A DNA stretch of 64,000 nt from Psychrobacter sp. AH5. GTDB lineage: Bacteria > Pseudomonadota > Gammaproteobacteria > Pseudomonadales > Moraxellaceae. Under the pieces are notes generated by a model that searched no databases, had not been told where the DNA came from, and was given only the letters and a program-made list of their open reading frames with translations. The DNA lies in assembly GCF_040371085.1 (NCBI RefSeq), contig NZ_JAMBMT010000001.1, positions 372,001 to 436,000 of the forward strand, in the 5' to 3' direction. A program made the translations under genes and the position numbers. Positions 53,838 through 63,147 of the stretch are shown here, piece by piece (the first letter of the stretch is position 1; every line of letters begins with the position of its first letter).

Positions 53838-54421
53838 AATACTCATATCAACTCTAAGCCTATCATTGAGGTATCACATTTATAAGAGTTAATTATGAAG
53901 TATAACTAACTAATAATATATGACTCATAGGTCTAATTATTTTTGTAATAGGTCTTACTTCTCCATTGGGTAAAAATCTGCCTTAACTTACGCTTCCAAA
54001 TATTAAACATATTTATTATCCCTATAATAAACAAGGGTTTAGCTTAACTTATCGGATTTATAAAGACAGCCTAAAAATAAAACTAGCTTTCAATGGCAGT
54101 GCAAATACGCCAAGCTATAAAATCCAGGGCTTTATAGCGCTTTGATACGCTAATGAGATGTTTTAGAAACAAAGCTTTCGTGTTATAATTACCATTAGTA
54201 GGGAATTTAGCTATTAACCGCTTATAAATAATCCATTTAGCTACAGCTTTTGCAAAGCTATTAGTAGGATAATAAAGTTTATAATGGCGTTGATAAGCTA
54301 ATAATAATTATAGCTTAATAATAATCATAAAATAAATACTATCCTACACAAAAAGTAATGACTCTTAAAAGTGAGTTAGAACAGTTTTTATAACTACGAT
54401 AGCGATATAAAGAGGTGAGCT
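53838..54421 (+). promoter_or_regulatory. Long AT-rich region upstream of torE
   Basis: 584 bp without a gene. It should hold the tor promoter. A pair of NarL-like half sites at 53956-53972 (TACTTCT and TTGGGTA) is 3 bp apart, not 2. A partial FNR half (TTGAT) lies near 54281. No TorR direct repeats are clear. GAGGTGA precedes torE. Confidence 0.45.
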
Positions 54422-54592
54422 ATGGCACTTGAAAAACAGCTAAAGCAAGAGCAGCAACCCATCAAACATGAATGGCTTACCGCAATTATAATGGCCTTTG
54501 TCGCCCTACCTATTATTGCCTTGCTGTTTCTTTGTGCTTATGGCTTTATCGTCTGGTTTGGGCAAATGTGGTTCTGGGGCCCACCAAGCTAA
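54422..54592 (+). CDS. torE: TorE/NapE-family small membrane protein
   Basis: A 56-residue protein. Positions 1-18 are hydrophilic (MALEKQLKQEQQPIKHEW). A single helix follows at about 20-47 (TAIIMAFVALPIIALL), then the family end YGFIVWFGQMWFWGPPS. This matches the NapE/TorE family of small inner-membrane proteins encoded with TMAO or nitrate reductases. Its role is unknown. A strong ribosome site (GAGGTGA) and position as first gene of torECAD support it; the gap to torC is 130 bp. Confidence 0.9.
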   Translation: MALEKQLKQEQQPIKHEWLTAIIMAFVALPIIALLFLCAYGFIVWFGQMWFWGPPS

Positions 54593-54722
54593 CGGCTATT
54601 TAACTAAGGATTATTAATCTTAGGGTAATCAAGCTCAAGGTTATATTGATAAGCCACGACCCTTTATAAAATCTCAAATAAATCACAGCTTAAATTACCG
54701 TGACACGCGGTAAGGAATCGCC

Positions 54723-55967
54723 ATGAACGCCATTAAACGCTTATTCAGTTGGCTGCGTCGCCTGCTATTAAAACCCTCCGCCAAGATTGGTTTGGGGTTA
54801 CTGCTCATTATCGGGTTTGCCGGCGGTATTTGGTTCTGGGCCGGTTTTACTGCCGCCATGTCAGCGACCAACACCGAAGAGTTTTGTTTGTCTTGCCATA
54901 CTATGGAGGACAACATGTTGCCTGAGCTCAAAAAGACTGTGCATTTCAAAAACCGTACGGGCGTTCGGGCCGTTTGTTCAGATTGTCACGTACCGCATGA
55001 TTTCACCGATAAGATGGCGCGCAAGATGCAAGCCTCGCGTGAGGTGTTATCGCATGTAGTGGGTGATATCGGCACGCGCGAGAAGTTCTTGGATCACCGT
55101 ATTGTTCTAGCGCAGCGTGAGTGGGGCCGCTTCAAGGCTAACGATTCCAAAGAATGCCGCTCTTGTCACGACTATGAGAGCATGGATTTTAGTAAAATGC
55201 GCGTGACTTCACAGATGATTATGCGTAGCGCCGCTGAGCGTGATGCCAGCTGTGTTGATTGTCATAAAGGCATCGCTCATGAACTGCCTAATACGGAGGG
55301 CATGCACGATCCTGCCTTTGACTCTTTATTATCTGAAGCCAGTCATGTCAAAGTCAAAGAAGGTAAAACTTACTATAACGTCGTGCCACAAGCGCTGTAT
55401 CTCAGTGATAAAAAAGAAACTGAGGTCGGGGTAATTGAGATTGCCACTCCTGTCAAAGTGCTGGCCCACAAAAAAGGTATGACTCAAATTGAGCTTGATA
55501 TGTGGCGCAAAAATAAAGGCTTTGGCCGCGTTTGGTACACCTATTTTGGTCTAAATATTCCAGATGTCACTATCGACAAAGAACTAGCACGTGATGAGAG
55601 TTTAGTCACTGTAAAAGAGTCAAAAGAAGATCCATTAACCGGCCTTGAGTGGCAAAAAGTAAGCGCTAAGCTTTGGATTGCTGATGGAGGTTTGATGAAG
55701 AGTATTGAGCCGGCATGGGATATTGCTAGTCAGACTTATGCAGATAACTGTAGTACTTGTCACCGTCAACCGGCTCCAAGCGGCCATGATGCCAACCAAT
55801 GGCCAGGTCTGTTCAGTGGCATGGTCGGATTCACTAGCCTACAAGGGGATAGCGCCGCTTTAGTACTCAAGTATTTGCAGCTAAACTCCTCAGACTTTGG
55901 CCAAGACTCACAAGCGGGCGGCTCACCTGAAAATACTATTCAGGATGCCAGACCAGGTACCAGTTAA
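54723..55967 (+). CDS. torC: Pentahaem c-type cytochrome TorC
   Basis: 414 residues. An N-terminal anchor (about 22-44) leads to a periplasmic NapC/NirT-type tetrahaem domain with CxxCH at Cys55, 85, 145 and 177 (CLSCH, CSDCH, CRSCH, CVDCH). A C-terminal extension has a fifth haem at Cys343 (CSTCH). Five haems with this spacing define TorC rather than NapC. It takes electrons from menaquinol and gives them to TorA in the periplasm. Assembly depends on Ccm, and ccmF-ccmI stand just upstream. Confidence 0.94.
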   Translation: MNAIKRLFSWLRRLLLKPSAKIGLGLLLIIGFAGGIWFWAGFTAAMSATNTEEFCLSCHTMEDNMLPELKKTVHFKNRTGVRAVCSDCHVPHDFTDKMARKMQASREVLSHVVGDIGTREKFLDHRIVLAQREWGRFKANDSKECRSCHDYESMDFSKMRVTSQMIMRSAAERDASCVDCHKGIAHELPNTEGMHDPAFDSLLSEASHVKVKEGKTYYNVVPQALYLSDKKETEVGVIEIATPVKVLAHKKGMTQIELDMWRKNKGFGRVWYTYFGLNIPDVTIDKELARDESLVTVKESKEDPLTGLEWQKVSAKLWIADGGLMKSIEPAWDIASQTYADNCSTCHRQPAPSGHDANQWPGLFSGMVGFTSLQGDSAALVLKYLQLNSSDFGQDSQAGGSPENTIQDARPGTS

Positions 55968-56061
55968 GCGAGTAAAGATAAGGTATAAGCCTATCATAAA
56001 CCGCATTAACGACTAAAGCCTAACTATATTAAAGCACACCTTGGTAATTGGAGAAGGTATT

Positions 56062-58575
56062 ATGAAAAAGATGAATCGCAGAGGCTTTCTGAAGTCACTA
56101 GCCGCCTTGTCTAGTACAGCATTATTGCCCATGCCTTTATTGGCTGATAATAGTATCGTAACCACTGCAAATGGCAAAAAAGTCGATGTAAGTAGCTGGA
56201 AGATATCCGGCGCGCATTGGGGAGCTTTTCGTGCCAAAGTAGAAGCCAATAGAGTCGTTGAGATTGTACCTTTTGAGTTTGATCAATACCCAACCAAGAT
56301 CTTAGACGGTACTTTGGGCGTCATCTATAGCCCGTCACGAGTACGTTATCCTATGGTACGAGTCGACTGGTTCAAAAATCGCCATAAAAGCGATACCAGT
56401 CAACGCGGCGATAACCGTTTTGTGCGTGTTAGCTGGGATCAAGCGCTAGATATGCTCTACGAAGAGCTTGAGCGTATCCAAAAAAACCATGGTCCTTGGG
56501 CGCTGCATACCGCTAACGTCGGTTGGCGCTCAGTAGGTAACATTCATAGCTGTGGCAACCATATGCTACGCGCTATTGGAATGCATGGGCGTAGCGTCGG
56601 TACAGCCGGAGATTACTCCACCGGTGCCGGCCAAGTCATTATGCCTTATGTGCTTGGCTCCACGGAAGTTTATTCGCAAGGCACCTCATGGCCAGTGATC
56701 CTCGATGAATCAAAGGTGATCATCTTTTGGGCCAATGATCCGGTGAAAAACCTGCAAGTCGGCTGGAATACTGAAACCCACGAAGCTTACGAGTATCTAG
56801 AAAAATTACGCGAAAAAGTTAGAAACGATGACATCAAAGTCATCTGTATTGATCCGGTCAAAAGTAAAACGCAAAACTATCTAGAATGTGAGCACCAATA
56901 CGTCAATCCATTGACTGATGTGGCGTTTATGCTAGCGCTGACGCATACGCTATATACTGAAAATCTTTATGATAAAGAGTTTTTGGATATGTACGCGCTA
57001 GGTTTTGATGAGTTTACCCCTTATCTTATGGGTAAAACCGAAGACATGGTTGAAAAAACCCCAGAGTGGGCGGCGCCTATTTGCGGTGTGGATGCCAAGC
57101 GTATTCGGGAGCTTGCGCGCTTGATGGCGAGCAATCGTACTCAGCTTATCTTTGGTTGGGCGATTCAGCGCCAGCAGCATGGCGAGCAACCTTATTGGAT
57201 GGGCGCTATTATTGCCGCTATGCTCGGTCAAATCGGTTTACCAGGCGGCGGTATCAGCTACTCGCACCATTATAGCTCGGTTGGCGTCTCCTCATCAGGA
57301 GCTACCATGCCAGGCGCTTTCCCACTGAACTTAGATACAGGGCGTAAACCTAAGTACGATAATGAAGACTTTAAGGGCTATAGCTCAGTGATTCCAGTCG
57401 CTCGCGCTATCGACTGCTTACTAGAACCGGGCAAAAAGATTAATTTTAATGGTCATGAAGTCACTCTCCCTCCTTATAAAATGGGCATCTTTACCGGCTG
57501 TAATCAGTGGCATCGTCATCAAGATCGTAACCGCATGAAAGAGGGTTATCGCAATGTCGAGACAGTTGTAGCGGTGGATTATAACTGGACGGCGACTTGC
57601 CGCTTTGCTGATATTGTCCTGCCGGCTTGTACGCCTTTTGAGCGTAACGACTTGGATGCTTATGGCTCATACAGTAACCGCGGCGTCATCGCTATGCACA
57701 AATTGATTGATCCGCTATATCAGTCTCGATCCGACTTTGATATCTGGCGTGAGTTTACCAAACGCATGAAACGCGATTGGGAATATAGCCGGCAGATGGA
57801 TGAGATGCAGTGGGTTGAACAAATTTATGAAGACTGCCGCGCGGATAACCTGAAAAAAGACTTCTATATGCCGCCATTTGCAGAGTTTTGGAAAAAAGGC
57901 TATGTGCTATTTCCTGAAGGGGAGAACTGGGTTCGCCACGCTGATTTTCGCGAAGATCCTGAGGTCAATGCCTTAGGTACGCCCTCAGGATTTATCGAGA
58001 TTAGCAGCCGAAAAATTGCAAGCTATGGCTATGAGGATTGTAAGGGTCATCCTATTTGGATGGAAAAAATTGAGCGCTCACACGGAGGTCCGGGTTCTGA
58101 TAAGTATCCGCTTTGGTTACAATCAGTGCACCCCGATACCCGTTTGCACTCGCAGACTTGTGAGTCTGAGGAGCGCCGCGCGACTTATACGGTACAAGAG
58201 CGCGAACCTTGCTACATGGGCCCTGAAGATGCCAAAGCTCGCGGTATCAAAGATGGGGATCTGGTCAGAGTGTTTAATGATCGCGGACAACTACTGGCAG
58301 GAGCGGTGATCTCAGATAACTTCCCGCCGGGTATTATCCGTATTCAAGAGGGGGCGTGGTATGGGCCAACAGGTCCTGAGATTGGTGCTTTAGACACTTA
58401 TGGCGATCCTAATACAGTATCTTTGGATGTCGGTACTTCTAGTCTAGCGCAAGGCCCTAGCGCCAATACTTGTATTGTAGAGATGGAGAAGTTTGTCGGC
58501 AAAGCGCCTGCGGTGACCTCTTTTGGCGGACCTAAGTACGTCAACCCAGATGGTAGCCCTGCCAAAGCGATTTAA
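56062..58575 (+). CDS. torA: Periplasmic TMAO reductase TorA
   Basis: 837 residues from ATG 56062 (GGAGAAGG upstream; a TTG at 56041 opens the frame). The twin-arginine signal is [14 protein letters not shown], cut near LPMPLLADN. The DMSO-reductase-family core includes the Mo-ligand Ser186 (GDYSTGAGQ), [16 protein letters not shown], and [13 protein letters not shown]. It contains no N-terminal Fe-S cluster, as in TorA, DorA and BisC. It reduces trimethylamine N-oxide (perhaps other N- or S-oxides) as a terminal electron acceptor. Confidence 0.94.
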   Translation: MKKMNRRGFLKSLAALSSTALLPMPLLADNSIVTTANGKKVDVSSWKISGAHWGAFRAKVEANRVVEIVPFEFDQYPTKILDGTLGVIYSPSRVRYPMVRVDWFKNRHKSDTSQRGDNRFVRVSWDQALDMLYEELERIQKNHGPWALHTANVGWRSVGNIHSCGNHMLRAIGMHGRSVGTAGDYSTGAGQVIMPYVLGSTEVYSQGTSWPVILDESKVIIFWANDPVKNLQVGWNTETHEAYEYLEKLREKVRNDDIKVICIDPVKSKTQNYLECEHQYVNPLTDVAFMLALTHTLYTENLYDKEFLDMYALGFDEFTPYLMGKTEDMVEKTPEWAAPICGVDAKRIRELARLMASNRTQLIFGWAIQRQQHGEQPYWMGAIIAAMLGQIGLPGGGISYSHHYSSVGVSSSGATMPGAFPLNLDTGRKPKYDNEDFKGYSSVIPVARAIDCLLEPGKKINFNGHEVTLPPYKMGIFTGCNQWHRHQDRNRMKEGYRNVETVVAVDYNWTATCRFADIVLPACTPFERNDLDAYGSYSNRGVIAMHKLIDPLYQSRSDFDIWREFTKRMKRDWEYSRQMDEMQWVEQIYEDCRADNLKKDFYMPPFAEFWKKGYVLFPEGENWVRHADFREDPEVNALGTPSGFIEISSRKIASYGYEDCKGHPIWMEKIERSHGGPGSDKYPLWLQSVHPDTRLHSQTCESEERRATYTVQEREPCYMGPEDAKARGIKDGDLVRVFNDRGQLLAGAVISDNFPPGIIRIQEGAWYGPTGPEIGALDTYGDPNTVSLDVGTSSLAQGPSANTCIVEMEKFVGKAPAVTSFGGPKYVNPDGSPAKAI

Positions 58576-58635
58576 CGATAGCCTTGGTTTGAAGCGCCTA
58601 AGTTAATCGTGCAGCTCTGCTAAAAATGCTAAACC

Positions 58636-58688
58636 ATGCCTTTGTATCTCAATGCTATTAAGAAAATAGTATTGATTTATAAAGGCAT
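58636..58688 (+). repeat. Two-tier hairpin between torA and torD
   Basis: Outer arms ATGCCTTT (58636-58643) / AAAGGCAT (58681-58688) enclose a second stem, CAATGCTATT / AATAGTATTG (58650-58659 / 58665-58674), with a 5-nt loop. No T-run follows. It lies 60 bp after torA and 67 bp before torD, so it may set the torA:torD ratio by stabilising the upstream mRNA or slowing read-through. Confidence 0.65.
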
Positions 58689-58755
58689 TACTCCTTATGA
58701 TACTGTGATTCATGCACAATTTGCTAGAGCCAATCCGCTATAAACAGGATACAAA

Positions 58756-59484
58756 ATGACTATAACTACCGCCTCAACGACTGAGTCTCCCACTCCAACA
58801 ACAACCGCCCCCATGACCACCGCGCAGCAGTGGCAAGAAGCAAATTTGGCACGCTCAGCGCTCTATCGCTGGTTTGCCGATGTCTTTGCTTTGGAGCTGA
58901 CCGCCGCTACTGTTGAGAATTGGTTAGCTGAGCGCACTTATGACCCTATTCATGAAGTTTTTATTAGTCTAGATTTACAAAGCTGTAGCGCTCGGGTCAA
59001 AGATGCCATCGAAGCGCTTGGCAAATTACCCAAAAGCGAGCGTGCTTTGGAATTGGCGGCCGACTTTGCCCAGATATTCTTGCTTAGTGGCGATGAGAGC
59101 GCGCCGCCTTATGCCTCTTATTATCTCAGTAGTGATAAGCACCTATACGGCGAGCCGACTCAGCAAATGCGTCAGTTTTTGCAGAGTCAGCAGCTAAGTC
59201 TGCATACTGAGTTTCGAGAGCCTGATGACCATCTTAGCGTCTACTTTATGGTTATGAGTCTGTGGATTGAGAGTAGTAGTGCCCAAAACCAAGAGATGAT
59301 TAGTAGTGCCGATCAGCAGCTTAGCTTTTTGGATAATGCTTTTATGAGCTGGTTACCGAAATTTAATGCGCGTTGTCAGCAGATTAAGGTGCAGACGGAT
59401 TTTTATCCGGCGCTAGCAGCTTTAGCTGAGCAATTCGTATTGGCCGATAGCCAGGCGCTAGCGGCAGTGATCGCTGAAGCTTAA
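58756..59484 (+). CDS. torD: TorA-specific chaperone TorD
   Basis: 242 residues of the all-helical TorD/DmsD family: ARSALYRWFADVFALELT near the N-terminus, then APPYASYYLSSDKHLYGEPT and DDHLSVYFMVMSLWI, the signature core. TorD binds the TorA signal peptide and core in the cytoplasm, protects it and prepares it for Mo-bis(MGD) insertion. It is last of torECAD and is followed 57 bp later by moeA2. Confidence 0.92.
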   Translation: MTITTASTTESPTPTTTAPMTTAQQWQEANLARSALYRWFADVFALELTAATVENWLAERTYDPIHEVFISLDLQSCSARVKDAIEALGKLPKSERALELAADFAQIFLLSGDESAPPYASYYLSSDKHLYGEPTQQMRQFLQSQQLSLHTEFREPDDHLSVYFMVMSLWIESSSAQNQEMISSADQQLSFLDNAFMSWLPKFNARCQQIKVQTDFYPALAALAEQFVLADSQALAAVIAEA

Positions 59485-59541
59485 TAAGCAGTGTGCTTTA
59501 ATATGAGTCTTAGATAGTATTGATAAGTGAGTACCATAATA

Positions 59542-60855
59542 ATGATTACCGTCGAGCAGCTCCAGCAAGCGATCACCCAACGTATCGCTACTTACTGTAC
59601 AGAGGATTTCCCTTTAGCCGATAGAGCCACCCAAACTTGTGCCCTGCTAGCGAGTCAAAATCATATACTAGCTGAAGATATCACCTCAGATTTGGATGTG
59701 CCAACACAAAACATATCAGCTATGGATGGCTATGCGATTGCCAAAGGTAGCGAGCTGGCAGCGCATAGCAGTATTACCATCGTGGGTGAGTCGCAAGCGG
59801 GTAAGCCTTTTACCCAAGGGTTCTTAGATAGCTGTGCTCAGACGCTGCAAGCCGGCCAAGGGGTGCGTATCTTTACTGGCGCGGTGGTGCCAGAGTCTTG
59901 CGATACCGTTATTATGCAAGAAAATACTGATTTTGCTGAGCTAAGAGCCAATATCGACAAATCAAAACCTTACACTATTACTCTCACTCAAACCGCTAAG
60001 ATGGATAATAATATTCGTAAGCAAGGCGAGGAGATTGAGCGCGGCGAGATCGTGCTGCATAAAGGCAAGCGCCTAAATCCTGCCGATATCAGCTTATTGG
60101 CAAACTTAGGAGTAGATAAAGTTAAGGTTTACCAGCCGTTGACCGTTGGTATCTTGGCCACAGGGGATGAGCTGGTCGCGATAGGAAATCCGCTTACAAG
60201 CTTAGCGCAAATCTACAACTCCAATACGCCAACGCTCAAAAGCTTACTAGCTGATTTGCCTGTGGTTATCCGTGATTATGGCATCATTGCCGATAATCTT
60301 GAGCAGACCACGACAGCGGTGCATCAAGCGATGACGGATTGTGAGGTGCTGATCTCTACTGCGGGAGTCTCGGTTGGCGATTATGACTTTTTAACTACGG
60401 TTATTGAGCAATTGGGTCAAATCAATCATTATAAAGTTGCTATGAAGCCGGGTAAGCCTTTTGTCTTTGGTGAGCTAAGTAAAAACCTAGCTAAGCCAGT
60501 ATTGTATTTTGGTCTGCCGGGTAATCCTTTATCCACCATAGTAGGTAGCTTACAATTTGTCATCCCTGCATTATGGCGCTTATCTGGTGTGGAAGCTGAT
60601 GATTTGCCTATGACTTTGAGCCTAGAGGCTACGCTTATAAATGATATCAGTAAGTCTGTTGGCCGCAAAGACTTTCAGCGCGGCGTGTTATCCAAAAACG
60701 AGCAGGGCGACTATCAAGTCATAAGCTTTCATAAGCAGCAGTCGCACCGTATCAAACAGCTTAGTCAGGCCAATTGCTTTATCGTACTGCCGCAACAGAG
60801 CGGTGACGTATGCGCTGGCAGTCAAGTCCAAGTCCAGCCTTTTCCTTGGGCATAG
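59542..60855 (+). CDS. moeA2: Molybdopterin molybdotransferase MoeA (copy 2)
   Basis: 437 residues. The ATG at 59542 (MITVEQLQQAI) aligns with the start of copy 1; the open frame runs back to a GTG at 59527. All MoeA motifs are kept (NISAMDGYAIA, ILATGDELVAI, STAGVSVGDYDFL, LPGNPLSTIVGS). It is very similar to copy 1 but has about 8 extra residues in the stretch after ESQAGKPFTQ (GFLDSCAQTLQAG). It heads a second Moco set placed behind torD, presumably for TorA. Confidence 0.94.
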   Translation: MITVEQLQQAITQRIATYCTEDFPLADRATQTCALLASQNHILAEDITSDLDVPTQNISAMDGYAIAKGSELAAHSSITIVGESQAGKPFTQGFLDSCAQTLQAGQGVRIFTGAVVPESCDTVIMQENTDFAELRANIDKSKPYTITLTQTAKMDNNIRKQGEEIERGEIVLHKGKRLNPADISLLANLGVDKVKVYQPLTVGILATGDELVAIGNPLTSLAQIYNSNTPTLKSLLADLPVVIRDYGIIADNLEQTTTAVHQAMTDCEVLISTAGVSVGDYDFLTTVIEQLGQINHYKVAMKPGKPFVFGELSKNLAKPVLYFGLPGNPLSTIVGSLQFVIPALWRLSGVEADDLPMTLSLEATLINDISKSVGRKDFQRGVLSKNEQGDYQVISFHKQQSHRIKQLSQANCFIVLPQQSGDVCAGSQVQVQPFPWA

Positions 60856-60900
60856 TAGCAAACTAGATCAATAATACAGTAGCGCGATAATACAATAATA

Positions 60901-60916
60901 TAGCTATTTAGGAGTA
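60901..60916. promoter_or_regulatory. NarL-type 7-2-7 site upstream of moaA2
   Basis: TAGCTAT-TT-AGGAGTA. The right half matches the heptamer fully, the left differs at one base. It occupies the same place (between moeA and moaA) as the perfect site before moaA1. A TATAAT at 61032-61037 could be the -10 of moaA2. Confidence 0.65.
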
Positions 60917-61061
60917 ATTGGCCTGATTAACTGGCAACTGGTTTAACCATGAGTTAAGCCAGTTATTGTAATTTTTGGTGCTATTTATGACTAGCTTTTG
61001 GTCGTAATCCATAATAATAAAGACAATATGCTATAATCAGTCGTAACATTAATAGACTCAC

Positions 61062-61080
61062 TCATAACCTGAGGCAACGC
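61062..61080 (+). promoter_or_regulatory. Conserved leader element before moaA2
   Basis: TCATAACCTGAGGCAACGC, identical over 19 nt to the element before moaA1 and 32 bp before this start codon. Here the tip can pair as AGGC-AAC-GCCT; in copy 1 the same stem has a G-U pair. It should lie in the 5'-UTR if the TATAAT at 61032 is used. Confidence 0.5.
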
Positions 61081-61112
61081 CTAAAAGTACATAACCTTAG
61101 CGATAAACCACT

Positions 61113-62264
61113 ATGACTTCTCAAAGCTTAATAACAGGGAGTACGCAAATGTATTCACCTAGTGCCGTACCTACTATTTTTGATGGTCAAACATCTTATG
61201 CTCTAGCCGCACCTGTTCACGTCACGCCGCCCGCTCCATCTACTCAAGCCACATCTGCTCATCAAACTAATACTCTCTTTGATACCACCCAGCCACTGAC
61301 CGATGGTTTTGCCCGTCAGCTGACTTATTTGCGTCTGTCTATTACTGATTTTTGTAATTTTCGCTGTGAGTACTGTTTGCCTAATGGCTATCAAGGCAAA
61401 CCGCCGGAGAATGAGCTCAGCGTCGCTGAGATTGATACCCTTATCCGCGCTTTTGCTGATGTTGGTACCAAAAAGGTGAGAATCACTGGCGGTGAGCCTT
61501 CAATTCGCCGTGATGTAGTCGATATTATTGATACGATTAGGCAAACCTCCGGTATCGAAACCATCGCTATGACCAGTAATGGCTACAAGCTGGGCAAACA
61601 TTTGGCCAATTGGAACGCTGCTGGGCTGAATCAGATTAATATCAGTATGGATAGCTTTGAGCCGGATGTCTTTTATAAAATGACCGGTTTTAATATGCTG
61701 CCGCAATTACTGACAGACATGGATAAATTGTTAGCTACTACCGATATCAAGCTAAAAATAAATAGCATCTTGATGGCTGAGACCGCTTTTGAGAATCTGT
61801 TAAATGCCATGCAATATGTAAAACATCGGCCGGTTACTTATCGCTTTATCGAATTTATGCAAACCAGCGACAATAGCGACTTGTTTTTTGCTCAGCACGC
61901 CCAGTCCGATAGCATTGTTGCGTATTTATTAGAGCACGGTTGGCAGCCAAACGAGCGGGGTAGTAGTGATGGCCCAGCGATAGAATATAGCCACCCTGAT
62001 TATCTCGGCCGTATCGGTATGATTGCGCCTTATGCTGCGCACTTTTGTGATAACTGTAATCGCTTGCGAGTGAGTAGCCAAGGTCGCGTGCATCTGTGTT
62101 TATTTGATGAAGGTAATTATGATATTCGTCATTATCTAAAAACCAATGATGTCGAGGGTTTGATTAATACTTTACATAGCTTTATGCCGATAAAACCCGA
62201 GCATCATCATTTGCATGAGTCTAACAGCGGTATGATGAATAATTTATCAATGATTGGGGGTTAG
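61113..62264 (+). CDS. moaA2: GTP 3',8-cyclase MoaA (copy 2)
   Basis: 383 residues, radical SAM cluster CNFRCEYC, C-terminal cluster CDNCNRLRVSSQGRVHLC and terminal GG. The first 65 residues are Pro/Thr-rich and differ from copy 1. The ATG at 61149 has a better ribosome site (GGGAG, 8 bp) and may be the true start, which would give 371 residues. The core is nearly the same as copy 1. An IS1595 element separates it from moaB2. A hairpin GCTGGGTT / AACCCAGC (62357-62375) follows the stop. Confidence 0.93.
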   Translation: MTSQSLITGSTQMYSPSAVPTIFDGQTSYALAAPVHVTPPAPSTQATSAHQTNTLFDTTQPLTDGFARQLTYLRLSITDFCNFRCEYCLPNGYQGKPPENELSVAEIDTLIRAFADVGTKKVRITGGEPSIRRDVVDIIDTIRQTSGIETIAMTSNGYKLGKHLANWNAAGLNQINISMDSFEPDVFYKMTGFNMLPQLLTDMDKLLATTDIKLKINSILMAETAFENLLNAMQYVKHRPVTYRFIEFMQTSDNSDLFFAQHAQSDSIVAYLLEHGWQPNERGSSDGPAIEYSHPDYLGRIGMIAPYAAHFCDNCNRLRVSSQGRVHLCLFDEGNYDIRHYLKTNDVEGLINTLHSFMPIKPEHHHLHESNSGMMNNLSMIGG

Positions 62265-62405
62265 TTTTATTTTGAGCTAAAGTCTGACTTACCACTTAAA
62301 ATTAACTAACCTAGGATAGGTTTTGACCTAGCATCATACTTTTGCAAAGGTTTAAAGCTGGGTTAAAAACCCAGCCTAAACAAAAAAATTGAATACTAAA
62401 AACTA

Positions 62406-63120
62406 GGGGCTGTAGTAGATAAGGATTAAATATCACACCATTTTCTCAAGGTTTTCAGCTGATTAGATGGTGAGCCATAGTTAAATCTAAACTCGCACTC
62501 TTTTAAAAATAAATGGAAGTTCTTCTTATCGATCCCATTATACTTTCTTAGAGTTCGTTTAGACTGGTTCCAAAAGTTCTCAATGCCATTGATGTGATTG
62601 TTTTTACCGCAAGTAAACTCTTTAGAATGATTGACTCTGAAATGTTTAAACTCACTCACATCTAATGCGTTGTAACTTCGATAGCTATCCGTATAAACAA
62701 AGCTGTCAGGCTTGATTTTACGCTTAATAACAGGCATTAGAGTAGTCTGTTTGGTGTCTGCTACGACAATGGTATAAACCTTACCGTTTCGTTTTAGAAT
62801 ACCAAATACAGCGGTTTTACCAGCAGCCCCGCGACCTCTTTTACCTTTGCGTACACCGCCAAAGTAACTTTCATCTAATTCGACTTCACCATCAAAAAGC
62901 TCATCAGCTTCTAATGAGAGATGGTAATCTATCACAAGTCTTATTTTATGATAAAAAAGTGCAGCAGTATTAGGCTGAATATCAAGCAAATCTGCGGCTG
63001 TTCTAGCAGTCACTTCAGCTGTGAAAAACTCTAACAGCCTTCGCTGTACTTTTTTACTGAGTTTACAATGGGTTATCTTCATAAAAGTAGTCTAGCATAG
63101 TGCTTATCTACTACAGCCCC
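62406..63120 (-). mobile_element. Intact IS1595-family insertion sequence
   Basis: 715 bp with perfect 18-bp terminal repeats GGGGCTGTAGTAGATAAG (62406-62423 and its complement 63103-63120). A perfect 8-bp target duplication AAAAACTA flanks it (62398-62405 and 63121-63128), the duplication size of IS1595. One intact transposase gene lies inside. Unchanged ends and duplication indicate a recent insertion between moaA2 and moaB2. Confidence 0.95.
62426..63082 (-). CDS. IS1595-family (ISXO2-like) transposase
   Basis: 218 residues, complete. The DDE-type domain shows ELDESYFGGVRKGKRG, then VYTDSYRSYNAL with the second Asp, and NGIENFWNQSKRTL with the last acidic residue. The N-terminal zinc-ribbon of longer family members is not obvious, which is usual for the short ISPna2-like group. 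It is antisense to the Moco genes. Confidence 0.93.
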   Translation of the reverse strand: MKITHCKLSKKVQRRLLEFFTAEVTARTAADLLDIQPNTAALFYHKIRLVIDYHLSLEADELFDGEVELDESYFGGVRKGKRGRGAAGKTAVFGILKRNGKVYTIVVADTKQTTLMPVIKRKIKPDSFVYTDSYRSYNALDVSEFKHFRVNHSKEFTCGKNNHINGIENFWNQSKRTLRKYNGIDKKNFHLFLKECEFRFNYGSPSNQLKTLRKWCDI

Positions 63121-63147
63121 AAAAACTATATTAATTAAGGATTATCC

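Noticed and set aside
53956..53972. NarL-like pair TACTTCT / TTGGGTA upstream of torE
   Set aside because: The halves are 3 bp apart rather than 2 and the right half has a mismatch; not counted with the five 7-2-7 sites.
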